DNA of 64,000 nt from Gordonia jinghuaiqii. Its GTDB lineage: Bacteria; Actinomycetota; Actinomycetes; Mycobacteriales; Mycobacteriaceae. The notes beneath the pieces are model-generated. The model saw nothing but the letters and a program-made list of their open reading frames with translations. It ran no database searches and was not told where the DNA came from. The stretch covers positions 496,001 to 560,000 of the forward strand of contig NZ_CP059491.1 in NCBI RefSeq assembly GCF_014041935.1, read 5' to 3'. A program made the position numbers and the translations under genes. Below are positions 1 to 8,677 of this stretch, piece by piece; the stretch's first letter is position 1, and each line of letters begins with the position of its first letter.

Positions 1-63
1 CTGATCTCGTTCGCCTCCAAGCTCGAGCAGCTGCACTGGATGTGGCAGGCGCAGGTCGCCTGA
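1..63 (+). CDS. 3' end of an unidentified gene
   Basis: An open frame runs in from the left edge and stops at TGA 61-63. Only 20 residues are visible (ending LHWMWQAQVA), too few to name a family. High GC at third positions and the strong terminator 26 bases downstream suggest a real gene end. Confidence 0.55.
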   Translation: MISFASKLEQLHWMWQAQVA

Positions 64-88
64 CCCGTCTCGCGAAGACCCTCTCACA

Positions 89-128
89 CAGACGAACCCC
101 GTCGGCTCCGGCCGGCGGGGTTCGTCTG
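89..128. terminator. Bidirectional intrinsic-type hairpin
   Basis: Arms 89-105 and 112-128 pair over 17 bp with one G-T wobble and a 6-base loop. The hairpin lies between a rightward gene end (63) and a leftward gene end (148), so it can serve both strands. There is no long U tract, as is usual in high-GC actinomycetes. Confidence 0.8.
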
Positions 129-147
129 CGTCAGTGGAAGTGGGTGA

Positions 148-732
148 TCAGTCCTTGGACGTGCCGACCTTGGGTGCGCTGACCTCGGGGGTGTCGGTGT
201 CTGCGGTGGGGGTCGCGGGGGCGGGGGTGTCCGCGGCGGGGGTGTCACCGCGAGCTTCGGCAGGGACGATGTCGCCGGGCTCCTGGGCCGCGTAGGAGTC
301 GCTGAACGAGACCCGCGGCGTCGTGGCCGAGTGGTAGAGCGCGGTACCCGCGCACACGAGTGTGGCGACGGCGAAGATCGCGGCGACGCCGATCGCGCAG
401 ATGTAGGCGATGGTGGCGAACACGCCGTCGAGTGGTTCTACCGCCAACGCGCCCGCGCCCGCGAGGACCGTCCCCAGCAGCGCCCACGCGGCGCTGCGGA
501 TCCAGGGCGCGACCACCGAGGCGTAGAAGAGTCGCTGGTAGATGGCGAGAGAGAATTCGTCGACCGCGGCCAGCCGGACCTCGTCATCGCCGGCGAGGTC
601 GCGGAGTTCGCGGGCCAGAACCGTCTGCCGTTGCAGCGTCGACGCCTCCCGTTCCCGATATCGCACAAAGGCGATCACCCCGAACGACGCCGCGAGGAGT
701 CCCAACCCGACCATCACACCCCAGTAGTCCAC
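148..732 (-). CDS. Hypothetical membrane protein with Thr/Ala/Pro-rich tail
   Basis: No family recognised. From the GTG at 732 the product is about 194 residues. It starts directly with a membrane segment (WGVMVGLGLLAASFGVIAFV), then a charged cytoplasmic stretch rich in Arg and Glu, then two further hydrophobic segments (around AAWALLGTVLAGAGALAV and IAYICAIGVAAIFAVATLVC). The last 50 residues are low-complexity Thr/Ala/Pro/Asp. A TTG at 822 would add 30 residues containing three Cys; neither start has a clear ribosome site. It is divergent from the DUF2252 gene and ends at the shared terminator. Confidence 0.6.
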   Translation of the reverse strand: MDYWGVMVGLGLLAASFGVIAFVRYREREASTLQRQTVLARELRDLAGDDEVRLAAVDEFSLAIYQRLFYASVVAPWIRSAAWALLGTVLAGAGALAVEPLDGVFATIAYICAIGVAAIFAVATLVCAGTALYHSATTPRVSFSDSYAAQEPGDIVPAEARGDTPAADTPAPATPTADTDTPEVSAPKVGTSKD

Positions 733-1026
733 GGGACACACGGTACAAGCCGACGGTCCGTGCTCGTGAACCAGGTCACAGCCCGCGGTGGTCGCGCTGC
801 TCGCGGCCACTTGTGGGCGCAATCGTTGTCGTGGGCAGAACGACGCCGAACATGCCGCACGTTGGTCACCGATCCGCCACGCGAGTGTGGTCGGGCTGGG
901 AGAATTCCTCCACGGAGGACAAGGCCATCCTCGCGGGTGATCGCGACCGGGTCCTTCGCACCGGGTTCCGACCGGCGTCCGGGGAACCGCGCGCAGCCGG
1001 GGGCGCCGAAACCGAGGGGGCTATCG

Positions 1027-2403
1027 GTGAGGACACCTACGGCAACCCGTCCGACCGCCGACGAGCTGGGCGCGTGCCCGACGCCGGCGCAACGGGCAGA
1101 CCCACTACAGATCCTCGCGACACAGGCGGAGTCGCGCGTCGCCGACCTCATCCCGGTCCGGCACGCCCGCATGGCCGCCACGCCCTTCACCTTCTACCGA
1201 GGTGCCGCGGCGGTGATGTCCGACGATCTGTCGAAGACCCCCGACACGGGCATCATCACGCAGCTGTGCGGCGACGCGCACCTGAGCAACCTGGGGCTGT
1301 TCTTCAGTCCGGAACGTCGAATGGTGTTCGACCTCAACGACTTCGACGAAACCCACGTCGGGCCGTTCGAGTGGGATCTCAAGCGGCTCGCGGCGAGCTT
1401 CGCGATCGCGGGGCGCAACAACGGCTTCGACGACGCGGTCAACCGCAAGATCGCGAAAACCGTGGCCAAGGCGTATCGGCGTGCGATCGCGCGCAGCGTC
1501 GGGAAGACGACACTCGAGTGCTGGTACGACGGGATCGACGTCGAGGCGTTCCTGGCCGAGTTCGGGCCCAGGCTCGACACGTCCATGGGTGAGCGGACGC
1601 AGAAGGCGTTGAAGAAGGCGCGCCACCGCGACAGCGCTCAGGCACTGGCGAAGCTCTGCGTGATCGACGACGACGGCACCGCCCACATCCGAAGCGACCC
1701 GCCGCTGTTGGTCCCGCTGAGCGAACGCTTCCCGGCCGAGACCGCCGAGGTCGTCGAAGCCCGCGTCCGCGAACGCGTCGACAGCTACCGCGACACGCTC
1801 CCGCTGCACGTGCAGGCGTTGCTCGCCCAGTTCTCGATGGTCGACATCGCTTTCAAGGTCGTCGGCGTGGGGAGCGTCGGAACCCGCGCGTGGATCGTGC
1901 TGATGACAGGTCGCAACCTCGACGACCCGCTCGTCCTCCAGGTGAAGGAGGCCCAGCGATCGGTTCTGTCGGATCACGTGCCCGCGTCCGGTTTCGACAA
2001 TCAGGGTCAGCGGGTGGTGGAGGGGCAGCGCCTCCTGCAGGCGGCCAGCGACCTGTTCCTGGGCTGGTCGACAGGCACCGACGAGAACGGCGAACGGCGC
2101 GACTTCTATGTGCGTCAGCTGCGTGACGGCAAGGGGTCCGTGGTGGTCGAAGCGCTCGAGCCGGATGGCATGAAGCTCTACGCGCAGCTGTGCGGGCTGG
2201 TACTCGCGCAGGCGCACGCGCGCACCGCGAGTCGCTTCGACATCGCCCGATATCTGGAAGGGACAAAGGGTTTCAGCGATGCGATCGCCGAGTTCTCGGT
2301 GAAGTACGCCGACCTCAACGACGGTGACCACACCGCCATGATGGCCGCGATCGAGCGTGGCAAGCTGGACGTGTACGACCTCGCCGGCGACGCGAAGAAC
2401 TGA
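1027..2403 (+). CDS. DUF2252 family protein
   Basis: A 458-residue cytoplasmic protein of the DUF2252 family, distantly related to aminoglycoside-phosphotransferase/kinase folds; its substrate is unknown. The family signature is visible near the N terminus: PFTFYRGAAAVMSDDL, then CGDAHLSNLGLF, then a Leu-Asn-Asp-Phe-Asp-Glu stretch and FEWDLKRLAASF. GTG 1027 is chosen because GAGGGGG lies 6 bases upstream and the length fits the family. The frame stays open upstream to 331, but that DNA is antisense to the membrane-protein gene and shows no family similarity. Confidence 0.8.
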   Translation: MRTPTATRPTADELGACPTPAQRADPLQILATQAESRVADLIPVRHARMAATPFTFYRGAAAVMSDDLSKTPDTGIITQLCGDAHLSNLGLFFSPERRMVFDLNDFDETHVGPFEWDLKRLAASFAIAGRNNGFDDAVNRKIAKTVAKAYRRAIARSVGKTTLECWYDGIDVEAFLAEFGPRLDTSMGERTQKALKKARHRDSAQALAKLCVIDDDGTAHIRSDPPLLVPLSERFPAETAEVVEARVRERVDSYRDTLPLHVQALLAQFSMVDIAFKVVGVGSVGTRAWIVLMTGRNLDDPLVLQVKEAQRSVLSDHVPASGFDNQGQRVVEGQRLLQAASDLFLGWSTGTDENGERRDFYVRQLRDGKGSVVVEALEPDGMKLYAQLCGLVLAQAHARTASRFDIARYLEGTKGFSDAIAEFSVKYADLNDGDHTAMMAAIERGKLDVYDLAGDAKN

Positions 2404-2435
2404 GCCGGGTCACGACGACACACGGGAGTGCGTGG

Positions 2436-3833
2436 ATGGATGATGCGACGCTGCGGCGGCGGGTACGCGAGCTGATGCCGCGGGCCGAGTCGGACCTCGC
2501 GGAGATGGTGGCGTTCCGATCGGTGCACGACCCGCAACAGTTCCCCCCGGAGGAGTGCGACCGGATGGTCGACTGGCTGCTGAGGACCTTCGGCGAGCTC
2601 GGCGTCGAGGATGTGGCCGCCCATGTGACCAGCGACGGCAGCAAGGCGGTCACGGGTCACATCCCCGGCCCCGAGGGCTCGCCGACCGTGCTGCTGTATT
2701 TCCATCACGACGTGCAACCGCCCCTCGGTGACGACGAATGGGATTCTCCGGTCTGGGAACTCACCGAACGGGACGGACGCTGGTACGGCCGTGGGGCGGC
2801 CGACTGCAAGGGCAACATCGCCGTGCACCTCACCGCACTCCGAGCGCTCGCCGGCCAGGCCGGAGTGACGGTGAAGATCATCGGTGAGGGTTCGGAGGAG
2901 CAGGGGACCGGCGGACTCGAACACTTCGCGGTCGACCACCCGGAACTCCTGCGCGCCGACGCGATCCTGATCGCCGACTCCGGCAATTTCGCGGTCGGCC
3001 GACCGAGTCTGACGACAACCCTGCGCGGGATCGCGAACATCGACGTGTCGGTCGAGACCATGGGATCGGCGATGCACTCCGGGATGTTCGGCGGTGCCGC
3101 GCCCGACGCGCTCGCGGCGCTGATCTCGATGCTCGCCACCCTGCGGGACGAACACGGCAACACCACCATCGCCGGACTCGACGCCGACGCGCAGTGGCCG
3201 GGCGTCGCCTACCCGCCGGAGCAGTTCCGTTCGGACGCAACCGTTCTCGACGGTGTTGACCTCGTCGGATCGGGGTCGGTGTCGGATATGGTGTGGGCCC
3301 GCCCGGCAGCCACGGTCCTCGGCATCGACTGTCCGCCGGTGGTCGGATCGTCGGCGGCTGTTCAGCCGCGCGCGCGAGCCCGGATCAACCTCCGTGTGCC
3401 ACCGGGTATGGACGCCGCCCACGCGCAGGATGCGCTCATCGACCACCTGACCGCGGTCACGCCGTGGCACGCCCGTGTGACCTTCGAACGCGAGGCGATC
3501 GGCTCGCCGTTCGTCGGTTCCACCAGCGGCCCTGCGTACGAGACGCTCACCGACGCGCTCTCGACGGCGTACGGCAGTGAGGTCCTGATCCAAGGCCAGG
3601 GCGGGTCGATTCCGCTGTGCAACGTCCTGCAGGAGACCTTCCCCGATGCGGAGATCATGCTGTTCGGGGTCGAGGAACCGCAGTGCCTGATCCACGCGCC
3701 GAACGAGAGCGTCGACCCGTCGGAGATCGAGCGGATCGCACTGGCCGAGGCGATCTTCCTGCGTGACTTTGCCGACCGGGCCGCCCGCGTGGCCGGGACC
3801 GCAGGGACCCCGGCTGCAGGCGCACCGGATTGA
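2436..3833 (+). CDS. M20 family metallopeptidase (dipeptidase type)
   Basis: A 465-residue zinc peptidase of the M20 family, which cleaves dipeptides or N-acyl amino acids. The metal and catalytic residues are in the expected order: H90 and D92 (FHHDVQPP), bridging D123 (GRGAADCKGN), general base pair E154-E155 (GEGSEEQGTGG), D181 (IADSGN) and C-terminal H420 (LIHAPNES). MHSGMFGGAAPDAL marks the lid/dimerisation domain. There is no signal peptide, so it is cytoplasmic. It lies 32 bases after the DUF2252 gene on the same strand and may be co-transcribed. The exact substrate is not predictable. Confidence 0.88.
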   Translation: MDDATLRRRVRELMPRAESDLAEMVAFRSVHDPQQFPPEECDRMVDWLLRTFGELGVEDVAAHVTSDGSKAVTGHIPGPEGSPTVLLYFHHDVQPPLGDDEWDSPVWELTERDGRWYGRGAADCKGNIAVHLTALRALAGQAGVTVKIIGEGSEEQGTGGLEHFAVDHPELLRADAILIADSGNFAVGRPSLTTTLRGIANIDVSVETMGSAMHSGMFGGAAPDALAALISMLATLRDEHGNTTIAGLDADAQWPGVAYPPEQFRSDATVLDGVDLVGSGSVSDMVWARPAATVLGIDCPPVVGSSAAVQPRARARINLRVPPGMDAAHAQDALIDHLTAVTPWHARVTFEREAIGSPFVGSTSGPAYETLTDALSTAYGSEVLIQGQGGSIPLCNVLQETFPDAEIMLFGVEEPQCLIHAPNESVDPSEIERIALAEAIFLRDFADRAARVAGTAGTPAAGAPD

Positions 3834-3854
3834 GTCGGTGCGGGCTGAGTCGAC

Positions 3855-4919
3855 TCAGGTTCCGCTGAATCGTTGCAGCAGAGCCTGCTTGAGCTCCGGT
3901 CGGCTGGCCGCGACCAGGACGAACGACGTCTCGCGGTAGAGGCGCTCGGCATCGGCACCCCGGATGAGAGCCTGGCCGCCGGTCGCGGCGACCAGCGCCG
4001 CGGTCGCGTCCACGGCGAGCTGGGCGGCATCGGCCCTTGCCGACAGCAGCGCGGCGGCGTCGTCCATCGCGTCGTCGAGCGCCGTGCGGGCGACGTCTGC
4101 GCGTTCACGGAGACGCCGTGCCTCGTGGGGGCGGCCGGCCACATCGAGGAGTGCCGAACAGCGTCGTAACAGCCCGAAGGGCAGGGTGCCGTTGAGCCGG
4201 ACGCCGACGTTCTGGTTGGCGGAGAACTCCTCGAGGGAGACCCGGCCGACCACCCGGCCGTCGGGAATCGGCAGGGAGTCGACGTCCAGGGACACCGTCT
4301 GCGTCGCGGCTGCCGCGGCGAGATCGATCGGTGTGACACGGACCCGTCCTGCGGCGGAGGATGCCGCCAGATCGCTCGCCGGCAGGATCGCGGCGACGAC
4401 GTCGTCGGTCTCGGCGTCGCGGGCGGAGATCTGCAGGAGGTCGAGCATGCCCCACCCACTGACGAACGGTGCGTGTCCGGAGAAGACCCACCCGTGGTCG
4501 ACTCGTGTGGCGGTCATCCGGGGCGGTGTGGGGACGACGCCGGCGTAGGCGACCCCGGCGCGAAGGGTGCCGGCCACGGCCGCGTCGAGCAGCTCCTCGC
4601 GAAGGGAGTGGTTGGTGGTCCGCGCGAGCGAGATGACCACTCCGTGATGCTGGATCCAGGTGAAGGCGGTGGCCAGGCAGCCGCTCGTGAGGACCTCCAG
4701 GATCTCGGTGAGCTCACCGAACGGGAGGTCGGGGCCGCCGTCCTCGACGGGGGCGGCGATACCGTACAGCCCGGCGTCGGCCAGGAGCTGCCAGTGTGTG
4801 GCCGGGATGACGCCCGTCCGATCGACCGTCGCCGCCGACGGGAACAGGACCTCGTCCGCGATCCGGAGAGCGGCCGCCCGCAGCGCGGCACGGCGGGCGA
4901 AGGGATCCGGGGTGGTCAC
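3855..4919 (-). CDS. Acyl-CoA dehydrogenase family protein
   Basis: A 354-residue flavoprotein-like protein. The N-terminal helical domain (LADAGLYGIAAPVEDGGPDLPFGELTEILE) and the middle beta domain (WVFSGHAPFVSGWG) match the acyl-CoA dehydrogenase fold. The C-terminal helical domain is short, and I see no clear catalytic Glu of the classical enzymes, so it could belong to the divergent IpdE/FadE or flavin-dependent hydroxylase branch. It converges on the M20 gene (21-base gap) and is divergent from the AraC-type regulator, which may control it. Confidence 0.8.
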   Translation of the reverse strand: MTTPDPFARRAALRAAALRIADEVLFPSAATVDRTGVIPATHWQLLADAGLYGIAAPVEDGGPDLPFGELTEILEVLTSGCLATAFTWIQHHGVVISLARTTNHSLREELLDAAVAGTLRAGVAYAGVVPTPPRMTATRVDHGWVFSGHAPFVSGWGMLDLLQISARDAETDDVVAAILPASDLAASSAAGRVRVTPIDLAAAAATQTVSLDVDSLPIPDGRVVGRVSLEEFSANQNVGVRLNGTLPFGLLRRCSALLDVAGRPHEARRLRERADVARTALDDAMDDAAALLSARADAAQLAVDATAALVAATGGQALIRGADAERLYRETSFVLVAASRPELKQALLQRFSGT

Positions 4920-5116
4920 GTGTTCACACTACGACGCACCACGAATTGGACAGGTGGCCCACTTCGGCGTCGACTCGCCCCCGCCGAATACGCGTCGCGC
5001 AGCACAATCCTGGGACGAGGACCCGAGGATTTGGGACCAAAGGCCCAAGACCGCGAATGTGACCGCGGATAAACTCAGGCGCGGGTGGGAGCAATCTCTC
5101 TTGCGGAAGGAAACAG

Positions 5117-5560
5117 GTGGGCGTGGGTCCCAATGGTCGTGACGTGCAGGTCATACACTGTGTGCCGGAACAGGTTTCGGGAACATCGTTGTCGGACGTG
5201 CGAACCAGTGAGCGGTATCTGCGTGCCGCTGTCACCGACCTCATCGAGCGCAACTTCCGCGACCCGGATTTCAGTGTCGAAGTCGTCGCCCGGCATCTGC
5301 ACGTGAGCCGCCGGCACCTGTACCGGGTGCTTTCCGGAAGCACCACGTCGCTCGCCGAGATGATCGCCGATCGTCGGTTGGAGTGGGCGCGCGGCCTGCT
5401 CACCGGTCCGGGCAACCTCAAACTCGAGGCCGTCGCCCACGCGTCGGGGTTCGCCTCGACGGCGACCATGCGTAACCGCTTCCGCTCGAAATTCGGACTC
5501 ACTCCCGACGAGTTCCGTCGCGCGGCGCCGGCCCCGGTTCAGGACGCTGCGGCCAGCTGA
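5117..5560 (+). CDS. Minimal AraC/XylS-type transcriptional regulator
   Basis: A 147-residue protein that is essentially only the DNA-binding half of an AraC family regulator. Helix-turn-helix 1 is around FSVEVVARHLHVSRRHLYRV and helix-turn-helix 2 around GFASTATMRNRFRSKFG, followed by the family's TPDEFRR end. No effector-binding domain is present, only about 35 leading residues. GTG 5117 is chosen because GGAAGG sits 6 bases upstream. It is divergent from the acyl-CoA dehydrogenase with a 197-base shared upstream region, the most likely target. Confidence 0.82.
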   Translation: MGVGPNGRDVQVIHCVPEQVSGTSLSDVRTSERYLRAAVTDLIERNFRDPDFSVEVVARHLHVSRRHLYRVLSGSTTSLAEMIADRRLEWARGLLTGPGNLKLEAVAHASGFASTATMRNRFRSKFGLTPDEFRRAAPAPVQDAAAS

Positions 5561-5568
5561 AACGACGC

Positions 5569-5596
5569 CGGCGCAAGTACTTTGGTACTTGCGCCG
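5569..5596. terminator. Bidirectional hairpin terminator
   Basis: A perfect 12-bp stem (CGGCGCAAGTAC with its complement) and a TTTG loop lie between two convergent gene ends (5560 and 5641). Confidence 0.85.
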
Positions 5597-5640
5597 ACTC
5601 GGCGGCTCACCGCGGTTGGCCGCCCCCCACAGGCCGCTGG

Positions 5641-6255
5641 TCACACGGTGCACAACGGTGAATAGTCGCTGCGTCCGCCGGTGGTCGGCGAGACGAGCAA
5701 CGTGCAGGGGTTGAATCCGACCTTCTCGATCTCCCTGGTCAGCCGCCGCAACTCCGAGTTCGGCACCACCTTGTCGCGGGAGAGCAGGAATCCCGAAGCG
5801 CGAGTGGGATCGCCGACGATCGCGTAGCGGTACGGAGCGTCGGGCGTCGTGCCGTCTTCGAGGTAGGCGACGATGTAGTTCGGTGCGCCGTTGGGATTGA
5901 TGCTCGCCGGGGTCTGCGGGAACCGAACGCTCAGTTGAGCATTCGTCTGCGGGTCCACCACGGTCGCGCGTCCGACGACGCCGCCCGGCAACCCGGTGGG
6001 GCCGGTGCATCGGTTGTCGACCCCGATGGTCTTCGCGTCGATCCGGGTGTAGAACGCGCTGGTGTCGCGCGCGCACGTGACACCCCAGAACGACGGCACA
6101 GTGGCCAGTTGCCACCACTTTCCGAGGTAACGATCGACGTCGACCTTCGCCACCGGCGCCAGCGGTGCTGCCTGTGCCGGTCCCGTCCCGATGGCGAATC
6201 CGAGTGCGACGACGATGCCGGCAACAAGGGCTGCGAGGGTGCGAGTGACGCGCAT
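5641..6255 (-). CDS. Secreted lipocalin family protein (Blc-like)
   Basis: A 204-residue exported protein. The signal peptide has a basic start (MRVTR), a hydrophobic core and a predicted cut after AQA near residue 29. The lipocalin GxW block follows at about residues 41-57 (DRYLGKWWQLATVPSFW). The later CTGPTGLPGGVVGRATVVD and YIVAYLEDG strands match bacterial lipocalins of the Blc type, which bind lipids at the envelope. ATG 6255 has GGAAAGG upstream. Cys residues at the strand ends may form disulfides. Confidence 0.85.
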   Translation of the reverse strand: MRVTRTLAALVAGIVVALGFAIGTGPAQAAPLAPVAKVDVDRYLGKWWQLATVPSFWGVTCARDTSAFYTRIDAKTIGVDNRCTGPTGLPGGVVGRATVVDPQTNAQLSVRFPQTPASINPNGAPNYIVAYLEDGTTPDAPYRYAIVGDPTRASGFLLSRDKVVPNSELRRLTREIEKVGFNPCTLLVSPTTGGRSDYSPLCTV

Positions 6256-6389
6256 GATGTTCCTTTCCGGGCCGTCGGTGTTGCTTGGCCGTCTCCTGGC
6301 CCACCGGTGTGGGCCACGGAGATGATTCGGATCGGATGCGCCTCGCGGATGGGGTTGTGCGAACGACCCCGCAGCCCCTGTCGCCGGGG

Positions 6390-6815
6390 TCAGCCGTTGT
6401 AGACGCTGTTCGGGCTCCAGGTGGAGACCGCCCAGATGACGATGAGGTCCAGGACGATGATCAGGATGGCCCACGCCGGGTAATAGGGCAGCCACAGGAA
6501 CTGCGCGATGATCGACAGTGAGGCGATCACGATCGCACAGATCCGAGCCCAGTCGGCGCCGAAGGCGAGGCCGCCGGCGACGAGGAGGCCCACGATGCCG
6601 AGGATCAGGTGTATCCAGCCCCAGGTGGTGAGGTCGAATTCGAAGATGTAGTCGGTGCCGACGACGAACAGATCGTCGTTGGCGATCGCCGAGATGCCCT
6701 GGAAGATCGAGACCAGGGCCGCCACGAACAGCAGTGCGGCGGCGACGATCGAGATGCCGAATGCGAAACCCTGTTTGGCTGACGTGTTGGCCTGTCGATC
6801 GGGGGGAGCGCTCAT
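6390..6815 (-). CDS. Four-helix small membrane protein (DUF7144-like)
   Basis: A 141-residue integral membrane protein with four hydrophobic helices. The polar sequence DDLFVVGTDYIFEFDLTTWG between helices 1 and 2 is typical of the actinobacterial DUF7144 family; its function is unknown. ATG 6815 is used because AAAGGA lies about 10 bases upstream. It lies 134 bases upstream of the lipocalin on the same strand and could share its transcript. Confidence 0.75.
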   Translation of the reverse strand: MSAPPDRQANTSAKQGFAFGISIVAAALLFVAALVSIFQGISAIANDDLFVVGTDYIFEFDLTTWGWIHLILGIVGLLVAGGLAFGADWARICAIVIASLSIIAQFLWLPYYPAWAILIIVLDLIVIWAVSTWSPNSVYNG

Positions 6816-7014
6816 GACTGGCGTGTCCTTTCGATTGGTGGACGCCGACATCGAGGTCCGCAGCCGACGGCGCGACGGCAGTACAGCGCTGGACCATCCC
6901 AAGGATCTAACGGCGGATGGCGGTCGGGAAGCGTTTTGCGCACTTCCGGTCAATCTGTGACCAGGCGATTTAGTACTCGGGACGGCGCCGGTATAAGCTA
7001 TCGCAGGCTACACA

Positions 7015-7088
<74 letters not shown>

Positions 7089-7112
7089 CGCTTTGGTTGA
7101 GAAGCAGTAGAG

Positions 7113-7141
7113 GCCCTGACCTGGAGAAATCCGGTCAGGGC
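7113..7141 (+). terminator. Terminator after tRNA-Pro
   Basis: A perfect 9-bp stem (GCCCTGACC/GGTCAGGGC) with an 11-base loop is followed by a T-rich stretch. It begins 25 bases after the tRNA. Confidence 0.8.
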
Positions 7142-7302
7142 TTCCTCGTTTTCCGGGCCTCGAGGTGCTGTGACACGAGCATGCGACAGCACGGCCCACA
7201 GCCGCTCCTGCTCATATCGAAGACGACATCCTGGGTGACCACGGTGTAGAAGGGTGTGCCTGCCGAATCGAGGGCATGGCCGTAGCGGACTGTCGTTTGC
7301 AT
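7135..7302 (-). CDS. Possible small Cys-containing protein
   Basis: A 55-codon frame with a protein-like composition (begins [15 protein letters not shown], contains GCGPCCR). It has no clear ribosome site and its last bases enter the tRNA-Pro terminator. It lies just downstream of the luciferase-like gene on the same strand. Real gene or chance frame is undecided. Confidence 0.25.
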   Translation of the reverse strand: MQTTVRYGHALDSAGTPFYTVVTQDVVFDMSRSGCGPCCRMLVSQHLEARKTRKP

Positions 7303-7325
7303 GGTGGCGACATGGTCTTCGAACC

Positions 7326-8393
7326 TCAACGAACAGCCTCTCCCGCCGGCGCGTTGATGGAACCTTGCCGCGCCGAATGGCCAAACACCCGGGCAAGTAG
7401 GTGGTGGGAGTGGCGGCGGGCCGTGGGGTCGGCGATGAGGTCTTGGAACATCAACTCGTCGGCTCCACTCTCTTCGACCATCTGCTCCAGAGTTGCGCGC
7501 ACATCGTCCGGACCGCCGGCTACAAACCGGGGCCACCGGCCGTCGACGATGCTTGTGGGCTCGCTTTTTTCGGCATCGGTCATCTCCCGCGCCGCGTCGT
7601 CGGGGGAGGGAACTGTCACCGACCCGGCGCCGCGTCCGGCGCGGCCCAGGCGTGCATAAAACCCCTTCGCGGAGTTTGCAAGGTATTCGCCCTCGGCCTT
7701 TGTCTCCCCGACGGAGACGTTGACGGCCAGGATGGCGCGCGGGGACTCGAGTCCGAAGCCCTGGGCCTGAAAGTTCTTGCGGTACCGGCGTAGTGCCGAC
7801 GCTGCGGCGGTGGGGCGGATGAACCCGGCGAAGGTGTAGCCGATGCCGAGTCCGGCGGCGAGGTTCGACCCGTTGGGACTCGACCCGAGCAGCCACGTCT
7901 GCGGGTTCGATGTCACCGACGGCATGAGTTGATGACCGGCGAAGGGGTGTTTGTCGGGGAAGGTGTTGTACAACCACGACAGGGTCTCGAGTACCTGCTG
8001 CTGATGGTCCACCTGGGCGGGGTGTACACGGTTCTGTTGCAGGGCCAGATCCAGTACGGGACCCGCGGTCGCGCGGCCCATGCCCAGATCGATGCGGCCG
8101 GGGGCCATCGCTTCGAGTTGCTGGAACATCTCGGCGACCTTGAACGGGCTGTAGTGATTCATCAGCACGGCACCGGAACCAAGACGGATCCGGGAGGTCT
8201 GCATTGCCGCGGCCGCGATCAGCAGCTCGGGGTGATGTGAGGCGCCTGATCGGCTCAGGTGGTGCTCAGCGAACCAGATGCGGTGGAATCCGGCGTCTTC
8301 CGCGTGGCGTGCTGTGTCCAGCGAATCCGCGAGGGCCTCCGTCTCGGTGGTTCCGGGAGCAACTGTTCCGAGGTCGATGATCGACAGTTTCAC
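7326..8393 (-). CDS. LLM-class flavin-dependent oxidoreductase (MsnO8-type)
   Basis: A 355-residue luciferase-like monooxygenase, expected to use reduced flavin (F420 or FMN) and oxygen. The start block KLSIIDLGTVAPG, then RIWFAEHHLSRSGASHHPEL and RIRLGSGAVLMNHYSPFKVAE, are hallmarks of this subgroup, as is the ending GADELMFQDLIADPTARRHS. GTG 8393 has AAGGA 7 bases upstream and aligns with the normal family start; a further upstream ATG (8438) would add 15 non-conserved residues. It appears to be monocistronic. Confidence 0.88.
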   Translation of the reverse strand: MKLSIIDLGTVAPGTTETEALADSLDTARHAEDAGFHRIWFAEHHLSRSGASHHPELLIAAAAMQTSRIRLGSGAVLMNHYSPFKVAEMFQQLEAMAPGRIDLGMGRATAGPVLDLALQQNRVHPAQVDHQQQVLETLSWLYNTFPDKHPFAGHQLMPSVTSNPQTWLLGSSPNGSNLAAGLGIGYTFAGFIRPTAAASALRRYRKNFQAQGFGLESPRAILAVNVSVGETKAEGEYLANSAKGFYARLGRAGRGAGSVTVPSPDDAAREMTDAEKSEPTSIVDGRWPRFVAGGPDDVRATLEQMVEESGADELMFQDLIADPTARRHSHHLLARVFGHSARQGSINAPAGEAVR

Positions 8394-8677
8394 AGGTGGA
8401 TCCTTGTGGTCGGCGCGGATGTTGTCTCCACCGATCATCCCCCGGTTGAAGCGCTTGGAGGCAGCCGGCCTGGTGGCGCGTGGGCGCGGGCGGCAAGATC
8501 GCCAAGGCGCAGGTGAAGACTCCGGCGGAGGAGCGGATGAGCGGCCGATGACCGGGGTGACTCGCGTCCGAACGGGACCAGGCCACCCGGCCCGCGACAG
8601 TGCTTCGGACGGAGGGGATCTCCCGTCGGCTCAGGCCACCGGTTCCTCGGACGACTGCCGGTCGCCGGTGGCGCCCC

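Noticed and set aside
331..1026. Extension of the DUF2252 frame far upstream
   Set aside because: The added 230 residues are Arg-rich, antisense to the membrane-protein gene and lack family similarity; a good ribosome site precedes GTG 1027.
8450..8551. Short frame ending GGKIAKAQVKTPAEERMSGR, possible gene remnant
   Set aside because: Only 34 codons with no proper start and no recognisable family; too little to call a pseudogene.
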